A DNA stretch of 64,000 nt from Parasedimentitalea denitrificans (GCF_011813015.1 NZ_QHLQ01000009.1:92849-156848), one strand, 5' to 3'; counted from the stretch's first letter, positions 42,948-52,182 are shown. Notes: a model not told the origin generated them from the sequence alone. A program made the numbers and translations.

Positions 42948-43847
42948 ATGCATCTTAGATTTCGACAACTCCAAGCCTTTCACGCCATCATTGAAACCGG
43001 CACCGTCACCAGTGCAGCATCGCTGCTGGGGATTTCTCAGCCCGCGATTTCGAACCTGTTGAACCAGTTGGAACAACAAACCGGATTCAAACTGTTTGAG
43101 CGTATTAAAGGGCGACTGATCGCTACCCCAGAGGCGCGTTTGCTGTTTCAGGAAATCGACACTGTGGTGCGCGGGTTTGACCACGTCACCCAAGCGGTGA
43201 TTGATCTGCAGAACAAACAGGCCGGGCAGTTGCAGGTTGCCTCGCAACACTCAGTGTCGTTTGGGTTTATGCCAAAACTGATCTCGCGGTTTGCCAGGGA
43301 TCGACCGGATATGACGATCTCGTTTCAGTCACAGTATTCCGCCAAGATCCAAGACTGGGTGATGTCGGGGCTTTTTGAGATTGGCGTTTGTGAAATGCCG
43401 ATCCAGTATGACGCGCTAGAGGTGCACCCAGTAACGGTGGAAACACGGATCGCGCTGCCCGAAGGTAGCCCGCTGGCCGAACACGAAGTGCTGACGCCAG
43501 AGCTGCTAAACGGGGTGCCGTTTATCGTGATGGGGCCAGACCATATGACCCACCGTCGGACTCGCGAAGTGTTTCAGGATGCCGGGATACCATTGAAGAC
43601 AAGGGTGCATTCACATCTGTTCAAGAACCTGCTGAGCTTTGTCAAAGAGGGCATGGGGGTATCGATCCTTGATCCATTTGGGTTGGATTTCGATTTCGAG
43701 GGTGGCTTTGTCAGTCGTCCGTTCCGGCCTGCAATTATGATGGAAATGGCAGTGGTTACATCTAAAACCCGGCCCTTGTCTGCAATCGGTCAGGCGTTTC
43801 TGGAGCTGCTGTTGGATGAGCTGGAACCCTATCAGGCACAGCTTTGA
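42948..43847 (+). CDS. LysR-family transcriptional regulator
   Basis: A 299-residue LysR protein. The N-terminal winged helix contains TVTSAASLLGISQPAISNLLNQLE; the rest is a periplasmic-binding-like effector domain. ATG 42948 has GGGG a few bases upstream and gives the standard start of LysR proteins. It is divergent from the oxidase-TRAP operon, which it most likely controls with a ligand related to the imported substrate. Confidence 0.9.
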   Translation: MHLRFRQLQAFHAIIETGTVTSAASLLGISQPAISNLLNQLEQQTGFKLFERIKGRLIATPEARLLFQEIDTVVRGFDHVTQAVIDLQNKQAGQLQVASQHSVSFGFMPKLISRFARDRPDMTISFQSQYSAKIQDWVMSGLFEIGVCEMPIQYDALEVHPVTVETRIALPEGSPLAEHEVLTPELLNGVPFIVMGPDHMTHRRTREVFQDAGIPLKTRVHSHLFKNLLSFVKEGMGVSILDPFGLDFDFEGGFVSRPFRPAIMMEMAVVTSKTRPLSAIGQAFLELLLDELEPYQAQL

Positions 43848-44207
43848 CCCGGTGCAAGGTCAACTTTGCCGGATGCGGTAGTGTATATAGAGCTGTATCA
43901 GCACCTTTCGCGATGATCAGAGACCAACCAGCATAAGAAGACGGCGCCGCCCATGCGGAAGCGAACGGGATTTCCACCCGCGTGACGAAAGCTCACATCA
44001 GCGCTCCTTTCTTTACAGGAGCCCAGTCCAAGGGTGCCAGAGTGCCAATCTGGCGGGTGCCGCGACTGGTGAGAGAATGGCACAGCGGCGTTAATACGCC
44101 GAAAGCAGGGCGCGCGCTGGGGTGGCAACACATCTTTGGCTTTGGTGACATTGAAACGGAATTCGGGCTCCCTATGTCTGGGCTGTAAATTCCTAGGAGA
44201 GCTGCTC
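43848..44207. other. Gene-free stretch between LysR and zinc-ribbon genes
   Basis: Short open frames exist on both strands but none has good start signals or a recognisable protein. A GC-rich segment around 43920-44030 and a TATATA near 43884 are present. I see no tRNA or clear terminator. Confidence 0.3.
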
Positions 44208-44471
44208 ATGAAATGTCCAATCGACGGAAACACCCTTGTGATTGCGGAACGCTCAGGCGTTGAGATCGACTATTGTCCGCAGTGCCGGGGCGTCTGGCTG
44301 GACCGCGGTGAATTGGACAAGATCGTCGAGCGCGCAGCCTCTGCTCCGGCAGCAGCCCCCAGACAACAGCAGTACAAGAATAGCGGTCATGAGGATCGTA
44401 GCTACAAGGATCGCGGGTACAAAAAGAAGAAAACAGTCGGTGGGTTCTTAGAGGATCTTTTTGACTTTTAG
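44208..44471 (+). CDS. TFIIB-type zinc-ribbon protein
   Basis: An 87-residue protein. The N-terminal zinc ribbon MKCPIDGNTLV...IDYCPQCRGVWLDRGEL (C3, and the C-x2-C pair) belongs to the zf-TFIIB group; only one Cys is seen in the first knuckle, with Pro-Ile-Asp where a second Cys would lie. A basic, Tyr/Lys-rich linker and the C-terminal GGFLEDLFDF follow. AGGAGAG at 44195-44201 fixes the ATG. Function unknown; the family recurs in bacteria and may bind nucleic acid or chaperone proteins. Confidence 0.8.
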   Translation: MKCPIDGNTLVIAERSGVEIDYCPQCRGVWLDRGELDKIVERAASAPAAAPRQQQYKNSGHEDRSYKDRGYKKKKTVGGFLEDLFDF

Positions 44472-45047
44472 CAGTCTGGAATGGAGCAGAATAAGATGGT
44501 TCAGCGTATGCGGTTGATTTCTTTCGAACAATGGAGCGGTTCTATTCTGTTCCCGGTTCAACGAGGCGCGTTAACCTTTATTAAGCTCAGGGAAAATTTC
44601 CCTAAAAATATCGATATGTATCGTTCAAATAAAAAAGAGCGAGGCATCTAGGCATGAGATTTCTGAGAAAAGTTGCGTGTTTTTTTGGTTTCCACCAATT
44701 TGAGTTTCAATCCAACCACTGGCCTGTTGGAATTAGTGTCTGCCGCAGCTGTGGGAGGTCGATCTAAGGGATGACCATAGCTATTCAGGTGGGGCGTGGT
44801 TTTGGAGCTCAAAAATGGTTGGTGTTTGCTCTTGCCCAACTGTGCGCCTGACACAGGACTTTCGATAGAAAGTGGTCAACCGCATCACTCATAAAGCGTT
44901 CGCACCCTCGGTGGCTGCTCTCCATACTCCCACTCCTTAAGCCGTTGCAGATTCCGCATGTAGATTAAAAAAAGCGGATGGAATTTCAGAAGATATTTTA
45001 GGTTTTGAATGGTATTGGTCTCTATTCGGTTGATTCTGATCGTCTAA
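44472..45047. other. AT-rich intergenic stretch, no gene supported
   Basis: These 576 bases contain a 15-base palindrome AGGGAAA-A-TTTCCCT (44589-44603) and a widely spaced inverted repeat GGAGCAGAATA (44483-44493) / TATTCTGTTCC (44543-44553, one mismatch). AT-rich flanks at 44620-44640 and 44960-45000 could contain promoters. No RNA gene is recognised. Confidence 0.4.
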
Positions 45048-45785
45048 ATGGAGAGCCGTGTGAAGTTTTTTGTTTTTGATGATCCCGACATCCTTTCTGG
45101 AACTGGCATCCGCTTTTATCCCAAGATCAAAGCAGGGCAGAAGGTAAAGAACCGGAAAACTAAGTTTGAAAGGTTGTCACAGCATTCCCCTCAGGGGTTC
45201 ATGCCTTTGGGGGCCTATAGTTACACACAAAGTGTTTTTCATGTGGACCGGATTGGGCGCTATTGCTCAATTGCGACAAATGTCTCGGTGATGGGCAACA
45301 CGCACCCGCATACTTGGGTCACAACAAGCCCAATTACGTATAAAGAGAGACGGCGCAAGTTTTGGGGTGTGCAGGGGGAAAATAGGGGGCTGACCTTTAA
45401 CGAAACTGTTCCCCCGGTAACCATCGGGCATGATGTCTGGATCGGCCAAAATGTGCTGCTGAAGAGTGGCATAAGCATTGGCGATGGTGCTGTTGTGGCC
45501 GCAGGAGCTGTTGTCACAAAAGATGTAGAGCCTTATGCGATCATTGGTGGTAACCCGGCCGCAGTAATAAGGCGCCGTTTCAGCGATGAAATCGTGAGTG
45601 ATCTCGTTGAGTTGCAATGGTGGCGGTATAAGTACGACTGCCTGCAACATCTCGATTTTTCTGAGCCACAAATGTTCATTGATGAATTTCCAGAGGCTGA
45701 GCATCTGGAGGAGCTTGCGGAGGAAAGGCTTAATATCGATGGGCATCTCAACCAAAAACTGATCTCTGATCAGCTCGTAAGTTGA
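45048..45785 (+). CDS. CatB-related hexapeptide O-acetyltransferase
   Basis: A 245-residue acyltransferase of the left-handed beta-helix type. Hexapeptide repeats run through VTIGHDVWIGQNVLLKSGIS and the following GDGAVVAAGAVVTKDV; the loop with MGNTHPHTW holds the candidate catalytic histidine. The end EPYAIIGGNPAAVIRRRFSDE is typical of CatB-like xenobiotic or polysaccharide acetyltransferases. The gene is monocistronic. Upstream DNA is unusually AT-rich, hinting at acquisition. Substrate unknown; a sugar or aminoglycoside-like hydroxyl is possible, and antibiotic resistance should not be assumed. Confidence 0.8.
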   Translation: MESRVKFFVFDDPDILSGTGIRFYPKIKAGQKVKNRKTKFERLSQHSPQGFMPLGAYSYTQSVFHVDRIGRYCSIATNVSVMGNTHPHTWVTTSPITYKERRRKFWGVQGENRGLTFNETVPPVTIGHDVWIGQNVLLKSGISIGDGAVVAAGAVVTKDVEPYAIIGGNPAAVIRRRFSDEIVSDLVELQWWRYKYDCLQHLDFSEPQMFIDEFPEAEHLEELAEERLNIDGHLNQKLISDQLVS

Positions 45786-45822
45786 ATTGCTCAGATCACT
45801 ATAAGCCTTTCTCCGCCTGCCT

Positions 45823-47514
45823 TTACCCCATCCAGCGGCGGACTGGGGCGTTTGTTTCTTCTAGGGCCTGACAGACCACGTCGATCAAGGTGGGGCCGTC
45901 GTGGTCAACCGCCTCGCGCATGACCCGTTCAAGGTCGTCGGGGTTTTCAACCCGCCAGCTTTTCACGCCATAGGCTGCGGCCACTGCTGCGTGGTCGATT
46001 TGGTCGAAGTCGACGTTGTAATAGCGCGCGCCTTTGTCGGCGTATTGGCTGGCCTTGATCCAGCCAAAGTTGGAGTTGGAAAACACCACCATGGTGATTG
46101 GTGCGCGGCAGCGGCAGATGGTTTCCAGCTCGCCCACCGTGAAACCAAAAGAGCCGTCACCCATAAGCGCCACGACCTTGCTGCTGGGGCGGCCGAACCA
46201 GGCGCCAAGGGCGGCTGACATGGAATAGCCAAGTGCACCGTGGGCGCGGTTGGTGATAAAGTGGCGGCCTGCTTGCGGCAGTTGGTAATAGGCCGAGAAA
46301 TAGGGGCAGCTGGTGCCGGGGTCTGAAACCACTGTGGCATCGGCGGGTAGGACCTTCATCAGGCTATCAATGACTCGTTCAGGCCGAATTGGGGCGTCAT
46401 TACTATTGGCAAAGGTGCGGAAGACATCGAATTTGCGGGCTTTGATATCGGCGATTGCTGCTGCACCGCCAAAGGTTTGCGCGCCCTGATCACGCGCATC
46501 CAGAACTGTATTCACGGCTTGCAACGACAGTTTCAAATCCCCAACTACGCCGACTTCGGTGCGGTAATTGGCACCTATCACCATGGGGTCGTTGTCAAAG
46601 TGCACTATGCGGGTGTTGGCTGTTGGGGCCTCCCACCGGGATGTGGTGGTTGATCCGGCACGGCAACCCATGAAAATGACAAGATCGGCGGCCTCCATCA
46701 TCTCCCATGTTTGGTCGGTGCCGCCGTTGGATCCGACTACGCCCAGGCATTGCGGGTGTACTTCGGCCAGTGACCCCTGACCGGAGATCGAGGTGGCAAC
46801 CGGGATGTCGAGGCGGGTGGCAAGTCGCGAGAGTTCCTCCATCGCGCCGGCAATCACCACGCCGCCGCCACAGACGATCAGCGGATTTTTGGCCGATAGT
46901 ATGGCGTCCACAGCGGCTTCGGCTGCGCCGGGTTCTGGGGATTGAGGGTAGGCGGGGTAGCTTTGGTGTTTGGGGTCGGCCCAGATGTCCGAGGCGTCGA
47001 CCTGATCATACTGGATGTCATAGGGTAGGCCGAGATGGGCAGCACCCGACCGGCCTGTGGTCATCGCTCGAAACGCGGTGCGCATCATGCGAGGGATGTG
47101 CTGGGCCTGTTTGATCACCGTGTTCCACTTGGTCAGGGGCTGCATTAGGGTATCCTGATCCACTTCGGTCAGGGGATATTTGCCGTATGACCCGACCGAG
47201 ATATCGGTCGTGATGCCCAGCACCGCATAAGAGCTTTCGGTGGCCTCTATCAGGCCGGGCAGAATGTAAGTAGCCCCGCCGCCGGATGGGCCCTCGGCAA
47301 CGCCGACCCGTCCGGTCACACGAGAATAGCCATCCGCCATGTAGGTGGCGCTGCGCTCATCTCGGGTCATGACATGGGTGATGCCGTGATCCAGTCGCAG
47401 CATTGCGTCGTAGAATGGCAGGGTGGTGTCACCGGCAAGGCCAAACATGTGACGCACGCCGTGTGCTTGTAGCATCTGCACCATGGCTTCGGCGCCGTTT
47501 AGTTTCGATGTCAT
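45823..47514 (-). CDS. Thiamine-diphosphate-dependent enzyme, IlvB-like
   Basis: A 563-residue protein with the three-domain acetolactate-synthase architecture: N-terminal Pyr domain with the cofactor glutamate E53 (TRDERSA), the middle domain with GGGVVIAGAMEEL, and the C-terminal PP domain with GDGSFGFTVGELETICRC and SNSNFGW (Mg/ThDP motif). It could act as an acetolactate synthase, glyoxylate carboligase, oxalyl-CoA or sulfopyruvate-type decarboxylase; the sequence alone does not decide. It is divergent from a GntR regulator and an Asp/Glu-racemase-like gene, arguing for catabolic control by that regulator. Confidence 0.85.
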   Translation of the reverse strand: MTSKLNGAEAMVQMLQAHGVRHMFGLAGDTTLPFYDAMLRLDHGITHVMTRDERSATYMADGYSRVTGRVGVAEGPSGGGATYILPGLIEATESSYAVLGITTDISVGSYGKYPLTEVDQDTLMQPLTKWNTVIKQAQHIPRMMRTAFRAMTTGRSGAAHLGLPYDIQYDQVDASDIWADPKHQSYPAYPQSPEPGAAEAAVDAILSAKNPLIVCGGGVVIAGAMEELSRLATRLDIPVATSISGQGSLAEVHPQCLGVVGSNGGTDQTWEMMEAADLVIFMGCRAGSTTTSRWEAPTANTRIVHFDNDPMVIGANYRTEVGVVGDLKLSLQAVNTVLDARDQGAQTFGGAAAIADIKARKFDVFRTFANSNDAPIRPERVIDSLMKVLPADATVVSDPGTSCPYFSAYYQLPQAGRHFITNRAHGALGYSMSAALGAWFGRPSSKVVALMGDGSFGFTVGELETICRCRAPITMVVFSNSNFGWIKASQYADKGARYYNVDFDQIDHAAVAAAYGVKSWRVENPDDLERVMREAVDHDGPTLIDVVCQALEETNAPVRRWMG

Positions 47515-47562
47515 TTCGGTATCCCCCGTGGATGATTCTTTGTTGGCAATCTTGCGTTCAGA

Positions 47563-47574
47563 ATTGTATACAGT
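47563..47574. promoter_or_regulatory. FadR-type operator candidate between TPP enzyme and GntR genes
   Basis: ATTGTATACAGT, a near-palindrome with a TTGTATACA core, which is the usual look of a GntR-FCD operator. It lies midway in the divergent promoter region of the ThDP-enzyme and GntR genes, about 50 bases from one start codon and 70 from the other. Confidence 0.5.
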
Positions 47575-47643
47575 TTAGAATGCAAACTTGAACCCATGTC
47601 AATTCTCTTATAAATTGTTCAAGTCCAAGCTGGGGAGGGATGT

Positions 47644-48336
47644 ATGGCTAAGCAGGAAAGCAATGTCAGCCGGGTTTACGAAGAACTGCGTCAAATGGCT
47701 GCAGACTTTGCCTTTATGCCAGATCAACGCATCAACGAGAGTGAGCTTTCCAAGCGGTTAGGGGCCAGTCGAACGCCGCTGCGTGAGGCATTGAATCAGC
47801 TGGTGGCCGAAGGTTTTTTAACGTTTCAAAACAACCGAGGGTTCTTTTGTCGGTCGCTGACACCCAAATATATTCAGGACCTGTACGAGGCGCGCGTTGC
47901 CGTTGAGACCGAGGCCCTGCGGTTGTCGGTTCGTCGGGCTGAGGATAGCGAGATAGCCGAGTTGGGGGCTTATCTGGAGCAGACCGAGGCCGAATATGAG
48001 ACCGCCGATGATCCTGAAGCGCGGTTGGGAATGGACGAGACGTTTCATATGCGGTTGGTGCGACTGTCTGGAAACAGCGAACTGGAGCGGGCGCTGCGCA
48101 GTCTGAATGACCGCATCCGTTACATCCGGTTGATTGATCTGAAGCGTATGCATGACAAGGCGGCGACCCGCGTGCCGGGTGAATTGTCTGCCCATAGTCG
48201 CATTTTAATGGCGCTGGCCGGGCGGGATGCCGAGGCGGCAGAGGCGGCAATGCGGGGCCATATCGAAAAGCGCAGGGAAGCTGCGACCGAGGCGGTGCGG
48301 ATCGCGTTCTCGCAGCTTTATGTGCCACATGACTAA
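47644..48336 (+). CDS. GntR-family (FCD) transcriptional regulator
   Basis: A 230-residue regulator with winged helix NESELSKRLGASRTPLREALNQLV and a helical FCD domain (residues about 85-215) with ETFHMRLVRLSGN as metal-ligand helix. It is followed 22 bases downstream by the racemase-like gene and is divergent from the ThDP enzyme, so it probably controls both. GGGAGGGATGT before the ATG at 47644 provides a strong ribosome site. Confidence 0.9.
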   Translation: MAKQESNVSRVYEELRQMAADFAFMPDQRINESELSKRLGASRTPLREALNQLVAEGFLTFQNNRGFFCRSLTPKYIQDLYEARVAVETEALRLSVRRAEDSEIAELGAYLEQTEAEYETADDPEARLGMDETFHMRLVRLSGNSELERALRSLNDRIRYIRLIDLKRMHDKAATRVPGELSAHSRILMALAGRDAEAAEAAMRGHIEKRREAATEAVRIAFSQLYVPHD

Positions 48337-48358
48337 TTACGAACAAGAGAGGCCTGCG

Positions 48359-49096
48359 ATGCAACACGGCGGTAAAACAGTATTTGGAGCTGCGGTCGGG
48401 ATCTTGATGCTAGAGACACAGTTCCCGCGGATCGTTGGCGATATGGGCAACGCCCTTAGCTGGGATTTTCCCGTTCAGTACCGGGTGGTGACAGGGGCGA
48501 CGCCGGACAAGGTGGTGCGCAATGATCCGACAGAACTGGCAGAGCTGTTTATTGATGCGGGTCGTGATCTGGTAAGATCAGGGTGTGATGGTATCACCAC
48601 CAATTGCGGATTTTTGGCGCTGATTCAGGATGAGGTAAAGCAGGCGCTGGGGGTGCCAGTGGCGACCTCGTCGCTGATGCAGGTGCCGATGGTTCAGGCG
48701 CTGTTGCCTGCCGGTAAACGGGTCGGGGTGATCACGATTTCGGCCACGTCCCTGTCAGGGAAACATCTGGCCGCCGCTGGCGCGCCGCTGGATACGCCGG
48801 TGATTGGCACCGAGGGTGGCAGGGCCATGACCGAGGATATTTTGGGTGACAAGTTGGACATTGATTTCCAAGCTTGCCGGTTGGACATGATCGATGCGGG
48901 CCGGGCCATGGTAGAGCGTCACCCAGAGGTAGGCGCGATTGTGTTGGAGTGCACAAACATGGTGCCCTATGCCCGTGATATTCGCCGAGTGACCGGGCTG
49001 CCGGTGTTTTCGATCCACTCATTTGTCAGTTGGTTTCAGGCCGGGCTTTTGCCACGCGGGTTCCCGCTAGAGCTGGATGACCCGCGTTGGGGATGA
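48359..49096 (+). CDS. Aspartate/glutamate racemase-superfamily protein
   Basis: A 245-residue protein of the Asp/Glu/hydantoin racemase fold with the two active-site cysteines C83 (TTNCGFLA) and C198 (LECTNM) in the expected positions. GAGAGG upstream of ATG 48359 supports this start; another ATG at 48329 overlaps the GntR stop. Some members act as hydantoin racemases or maleate isomerases. In this cluster it may isomerise the acid that the ThDP enzyme handles. Confidence 0.8.
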   Translation: MQHGGKTVFGAAVGILMLETQFPRIVGDMGNALSWDFPVQYRVVTGATPDKVVRNDPTELAELFIDAGRDLVRSGCDGITTNCGFLALIQDEVKQALGVPVATSSLMQVPMVQALLPAGKRVGVITISATSLSGKHLAAAGAPLDTPVIGTEGGRAMTEDILGDKLDIDFQACRLDMIDAGRAMVERHPEVGAIVLECTNMVPYARDIRRVTGLPVFSIHSFVSWFQAGLLPRGFPLELDDPRWG

Positions 49097-49100
49097 TGGT

Positions 49101-50138
49101 TTAGTCCTGTTGGACTGTGCTGCGCCACTCGGCCAGGAACCGTTTGCGTTTGAGATGGTCCAGGAACACCAGCAAACCTGGCCCCAATTGAATGGGGCGA
49201 AACGGGACATTCTGAGCCGTGCCTGTGGTGGGGTAGCGATGGAATGGGTATTCGACAACTATCGGGCTATTCCAGGCGGCATCTAACAGGTGGTCGATGA
49301 AGTCACCGGCCAGAGCTGGTTCTTGCGCGGTGTTCAGGATCACCGCTGTGCGGAGCATCATGTTTGTGTAGTCGTCGGGTTCGATGATTGTGATACGATT
49401 GGCCAAATCCTCGCGAGCGCGGGCATAGCTGCCCAGCACATTGTAGGCCACGGCAATTTCGCCACGTGCCACGGCCTCGATCATGTCGCTGGAGCAACAA
49501 TAAAGCTTGGCCCTTAGACTGCCCATGAGCTCCATCAGGCGCCAATAGGATTCAGAGGTGCGCGCATCCTGAGTGGCAAACAGGTAGCCCAGGCCGCTGG
49601 CACCTACGTCGTATGTGCCCAAACGACCCCGGAAGCGGTCAGGATATCTGCGTAGCAAGGTGATCAGCTTTTGCCGGGAACGGGGGATTTCCAGGTCGGA
49701 AAATGCTGATGGAGACACCACAATAGAGGCCGATTCCTGCGAGAAGGCAAAAACGTGGTTGCGCCAGTTGCCCCAGGCGGGGATCAGGTCTACCGCCTGC
49801 GAGCGATGGGCCTGCGTGAACCCGTCGTTGGCCAGCTTGATCTGCAGGTCCATCGCCGAGGACAGAGCAAGGTCGTAGGGCTGCTTTTCGCGCATGATAG
49901 CGGTCATCAGTTCGGCACTGCTGGCGCTAGTGTATTCAATCGCCACACCTGGGTTGTTCGCCAGGAATGTCTCGATCATGGGGGTTAGCAGGGCGGTGTC
50001 GGTGGTCGACAGAATCCTTAAGGTGCGGGCCTCACCATTGCCGAAACGGTGGTGTTCTTCGACCTCAAATGCCCGTGCAGGCATCGCGAGTGTCAGAAAG
50101 GCTGCAATCAAACCAATGGAAAGCAAAGAGATACGCAT
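49101..50138 (-). CDS. Periplasmic substrate-binding protein coupled to the TctDE-type system
   Basis: A 345-residue secreted protein with signal MRISLLSIGLIAAFLTLAMPARA and a type 2 periplasmic-binding fold (AELMTAIMREKQPYDLALSS, then QESASIVVSPSAFSDL). It resembles iron- or polyamine-type ABC binding proteins, yet no ABC genes adjoin it. Instead it starts 31 bases inside the histidine-kinase gene, on the same strand, so it may act as a ligand sensor for that kinase. Its convergent neighbour is the racemase-like gene, four bases away. Confidence 0.75.
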   Translation of the reverse strand: MRISLLSIGLIAAFLTLAMPARAFEVEEHHRFGNGEARTLRILSTTDTALLTPMIETFLANNPGVAIEYTSASSAELMTAIMREKQPYDLALSSAMDLQIKLANDGFTQAHRSQAVDLIPAWGNWRNHVFAFSQESASIVVSPSAFSDLEIPRSRQKLITLLRRYPDRFRGRLGTYDVGASGLGYLFATQDARTSESYWRLMELMGSLRAKLYCCSSDMIEAVARGEIAVAYNVLGSYARAREDLANRITIIEPDDYTNMMLRTAVILNTAQEPALAGDFIDHLLDAAWNSPIVVEYPFHRYPTTGTAQNVPFRPIQLGPGLLVFLDHLKRKRFLAEWRSTVQQD

Positions 50139-51493
50139 GCGCCGGTCCCGGATTTACTGGTTTCAATTTGAAGAGTTCCGCCGTGGGCCTCGACGACTTC
50201 GCGGGCGATGGTCAGGCCCAGGCCAGATCCCACAGTGCCGGCAGCGTTTTCGCCACGGGTAAAGCGGTGAGTCAGCGCGTCAGTGTCCATGTCAGCAAAG
50301 CCACCGGCCTCGTCTTCGACATGGATAAGGACGGTGCTGAGTGTTTCCTGGGTGCTGACACGAATGGTCGTGTCGTTGGGGGAATACTTGATCGCGTTGT
50401 CCAGGATGTTGCGGACTGCGTTCTGCACAAGGATGGCGTCGCCGGTGATGGGGGGGCAGTTGTATCCGGTAAAGCTAAGGTCAATATCTTTTAACTCGGC
50501 GATAGGTTGAAGGCGGTCCACCAGTTCCTTGGCCGTTTCCGTGAGAAAAATGTCCTTACGCTCTAGGCTGTCGATGCGAAAGGTGACCATGGCATGGTCC
50601 AACAGCTGTCCTGCCGCGCGCGAGCTTTCGTCAATGGCGCGGATCATTTCGCGGATCGAGGCGCGGTTTTCGGGTTTTTCAACACGACGCAGGGTGATTT
50701 CTGCCTGAGTTCGCACAGTGGCCAGCGGCGTGCGCACACGATGGGCGGCCTCGGCAATAAAATCTTCGGATCGGGTGAGCGAGGTCCGAAGGCGGGCGAT
50801 GAACTGATTTAGCGACAACACCAGCGGAATCATTTCACTGGGGACGGGACGTTTTACCGGGCGCAGATCCTTGGGGCCGCGTCGCGATACGGCTGCGGTC
50901 AACTGGTTAAGTGGGCGGATACTGGATTGCGCGGTCCAGATTGCCAAAACTGTCGCAACTAAAAAGAAGCCCAGGCCCAGCTGCAGTGCTGACCGGGACA
51001 GTTTCGCCAGTTGTGTTGCCTGACCTTCGCGCGTTTGGGCGACAGTGGTTAGAATGTCAGCAGGCGCTCCATTCAACGACAGGCGTCGCGACAGGGTCAC
51101 CATGCGGATGCCGTCATTTTTATAGGTTAGAGTGTCGAATGCCGACTGACCAGAGCTTGTATTTTGGTCCGTGTGGGGCAGGTCTTCATATCCGGTCAGG
51201 ATGTTGCCGCGCATAGAAACGCGGTAGAACACCCGGTCGTCACTGACATTTCCCAGCATCGACAGGGCTGCATAGGGGATATCAACGGTGACCTCGTCGG
51301 CCTGCACCGAGACAGAGTCCATGATTGAGGTCGCAGAGGCCAGCAGAATACTGTCGTGGGTTTGCTGCGCTGTGTCGCGGGCGAAAGCCAGCACCACAAA
51401 GAACAGCAAAGTCGCCAGAATCGCTGCGCTGCCAACCAGTTGCAGTGTCAGGCGACGTCGCAGCGAACCACTGGTCGGCAGTGGGTCACTCAT
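50108..51493 (-). CDS. tctE: Sensor histidine kinase (TctE-like)
   Basis: A 461-residue kinase. Two transmembrane segments (about 18-36 and 170-188) flank a periplasmic domain, followed by the H-box AAHRVRTPL with H251, the N-box NAVRNILDNAIKYSP and G-boxes GSGLGLTIAREVVEAHGG. The Ala-Ala-His-Arg-Val variant replaces the usual Ser-His-Glu-Leu. It overlaps the response-regulator gene by four bases. It likely senses tricarboxylates or related acids and regulates the transporter next door. Confidence 0.85.
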   Translation of the reverse strand: MSDPLPTSGSLRRRLTLQLVGSAAILATLLFFVVLAFARDTAQQTHDSILLASATSIMDSVSVQADEVTVDIPYAALSMLGNVSDDRVFYRVSMRGNILTGYEDLPHTDQNTSSGQSAFDTLTYKNDGIRMVTLSRRLSLNGAPADILTTVAQTREGQATQLAKLSRSALQLGLGFFLVATVLAIWTAQSSIRPLNQLTAAVSRRGPKDLRPVKRPVPSEMIPLVLSLNQFIARLRTSLTRSEDFIAEAAHRVRTPLATVRTQAEITLRRVEKPENRASIREMIRAIDESSRAAGQLLDHAMVTFRIDSLERKDIFLTETAKELVDRLQPIAELKDIDLSFTGYNCPPITGDAILVQNAVRNILDNAIKYSPNDTTIRVSTQETLSTVLIHVEDEAGGFADMDTDALTHRFTRGENAAGTVGSGLGLTIAREVVEAHGGTLQIETSKSGTGACVSLCFPLV

Positions 51494-52155
51494 ACCAGTG
51501 ACATCCGGTAGCCCAAGCCGCGCACGGTAGTGATCTCGACACCTGAGTCCGTCAGGTGCTTGCGCAGGCGGCCGACATAAACCTCGATGGCGTTCTCTGA
51601 GACGTCTTCATCATAGGAAAAAAGCCGGTCCACCAGTTTGGGCTTGGAATATATTCGGTCAGGGCTGTTCAAAAAGATCTCTAGCAGCCGAAGTTCTTTG
51701 TTTCGGAGGGTGATCTTGTTCCCAGATACAGAGAGCGTGCCCGCGAGGGGGTCGAATACAAGATTCCCGAATCGTCTTTGATTGGAACTGTCGCCCCCAT
51801 GACGTCGAAGAACCGCGCGGCAGCGGGCCTCTAGTTCGGAGAAATCAAATGGTTTGGTGATGTAATCGTCGGCACCTAGATCCAGCATTCCGACCCTGTC
51901 GGAGACCTCGGATCGGGCGGTCAGAACAATCACTGGGGTCTCAATCAACCGGCTGCGGTGCGTCCTAAGGAAGGTCCGGCCGTCCCCATCTGGAAGCATA
52001 ATGTCCAGTAATATCAAGTCATAGTCTGTGGTAGCCGAGAAATCCTCGGCAGCCGCTATATCTGTGGCATGGTCAACGACATGGCCGTCCATCCGCAGTC
52101 TGTCCAAGACTGCAGTGGCCAGGCTTACATTGTCTTCAACCAGTAAGAATCGCAT
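51490..52155 (-). CDS. tctD: OmpR-family response regulator (TctD-like)
   Basis: A 221-residue regulator: receiver domain with D8, phospho-acceptor D51 (LLDIMLPDGDG) and K101 (ITKPFDF), and an OmpR winged helix (NAIEVYVGRLRKHL, VRGLGYRM). The open frame extends about 1 kb upstream, but that part is antisense to the binding-protein gene and reads as low-complexity shadow; ATG 52155 is the proper start. It is divergent from tctC, with paired 13-base repeats between them. Confidence 0.9.
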   Translation of the reverse strand: MRFLLVEDNVSLATAVLDRLRMDGHVVDHATDIAAAEDFSATTDYDLILLDIMLPDGDGRTFLRTHRSRLIETPVIVLTARSEVSDRVGMLDLGADDYITKPFDFSELEARCRAVLRRHGGDSSNQRRFGNLVFDPLAGTLSVSGNKITLRNKELRLLEIFLNSPDRIYSKPKLVDRLFSYDEDVSENAIEVYVGRLRKHLTDSGVEITTVRGLGYRMSLV

Positions 52156-52182
52156 CTGGTTCGTTATCCTTTTCGTCGTCGA

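Noticed and set aside
43762..43977. Minus-strand frame starting MEIPFASAW as a conserved small protein
   Set aside because: Overlaps the 3' end of the LysR gene and lacks a ribosome site, so I left it as unproven.
43898..44233. Minus-strand frame of 111 residues
   Set aside because: No start signal, no recognisable family and overlaps the ribosome site of the zinc-ribbon gene.
45048..45785. Chloramphenicol or streptogramin resistance gene
   Set aside because: The hexapeptide family is shared with polysaccharide acetyltransferases, and nothing in the context supports drug resistance.
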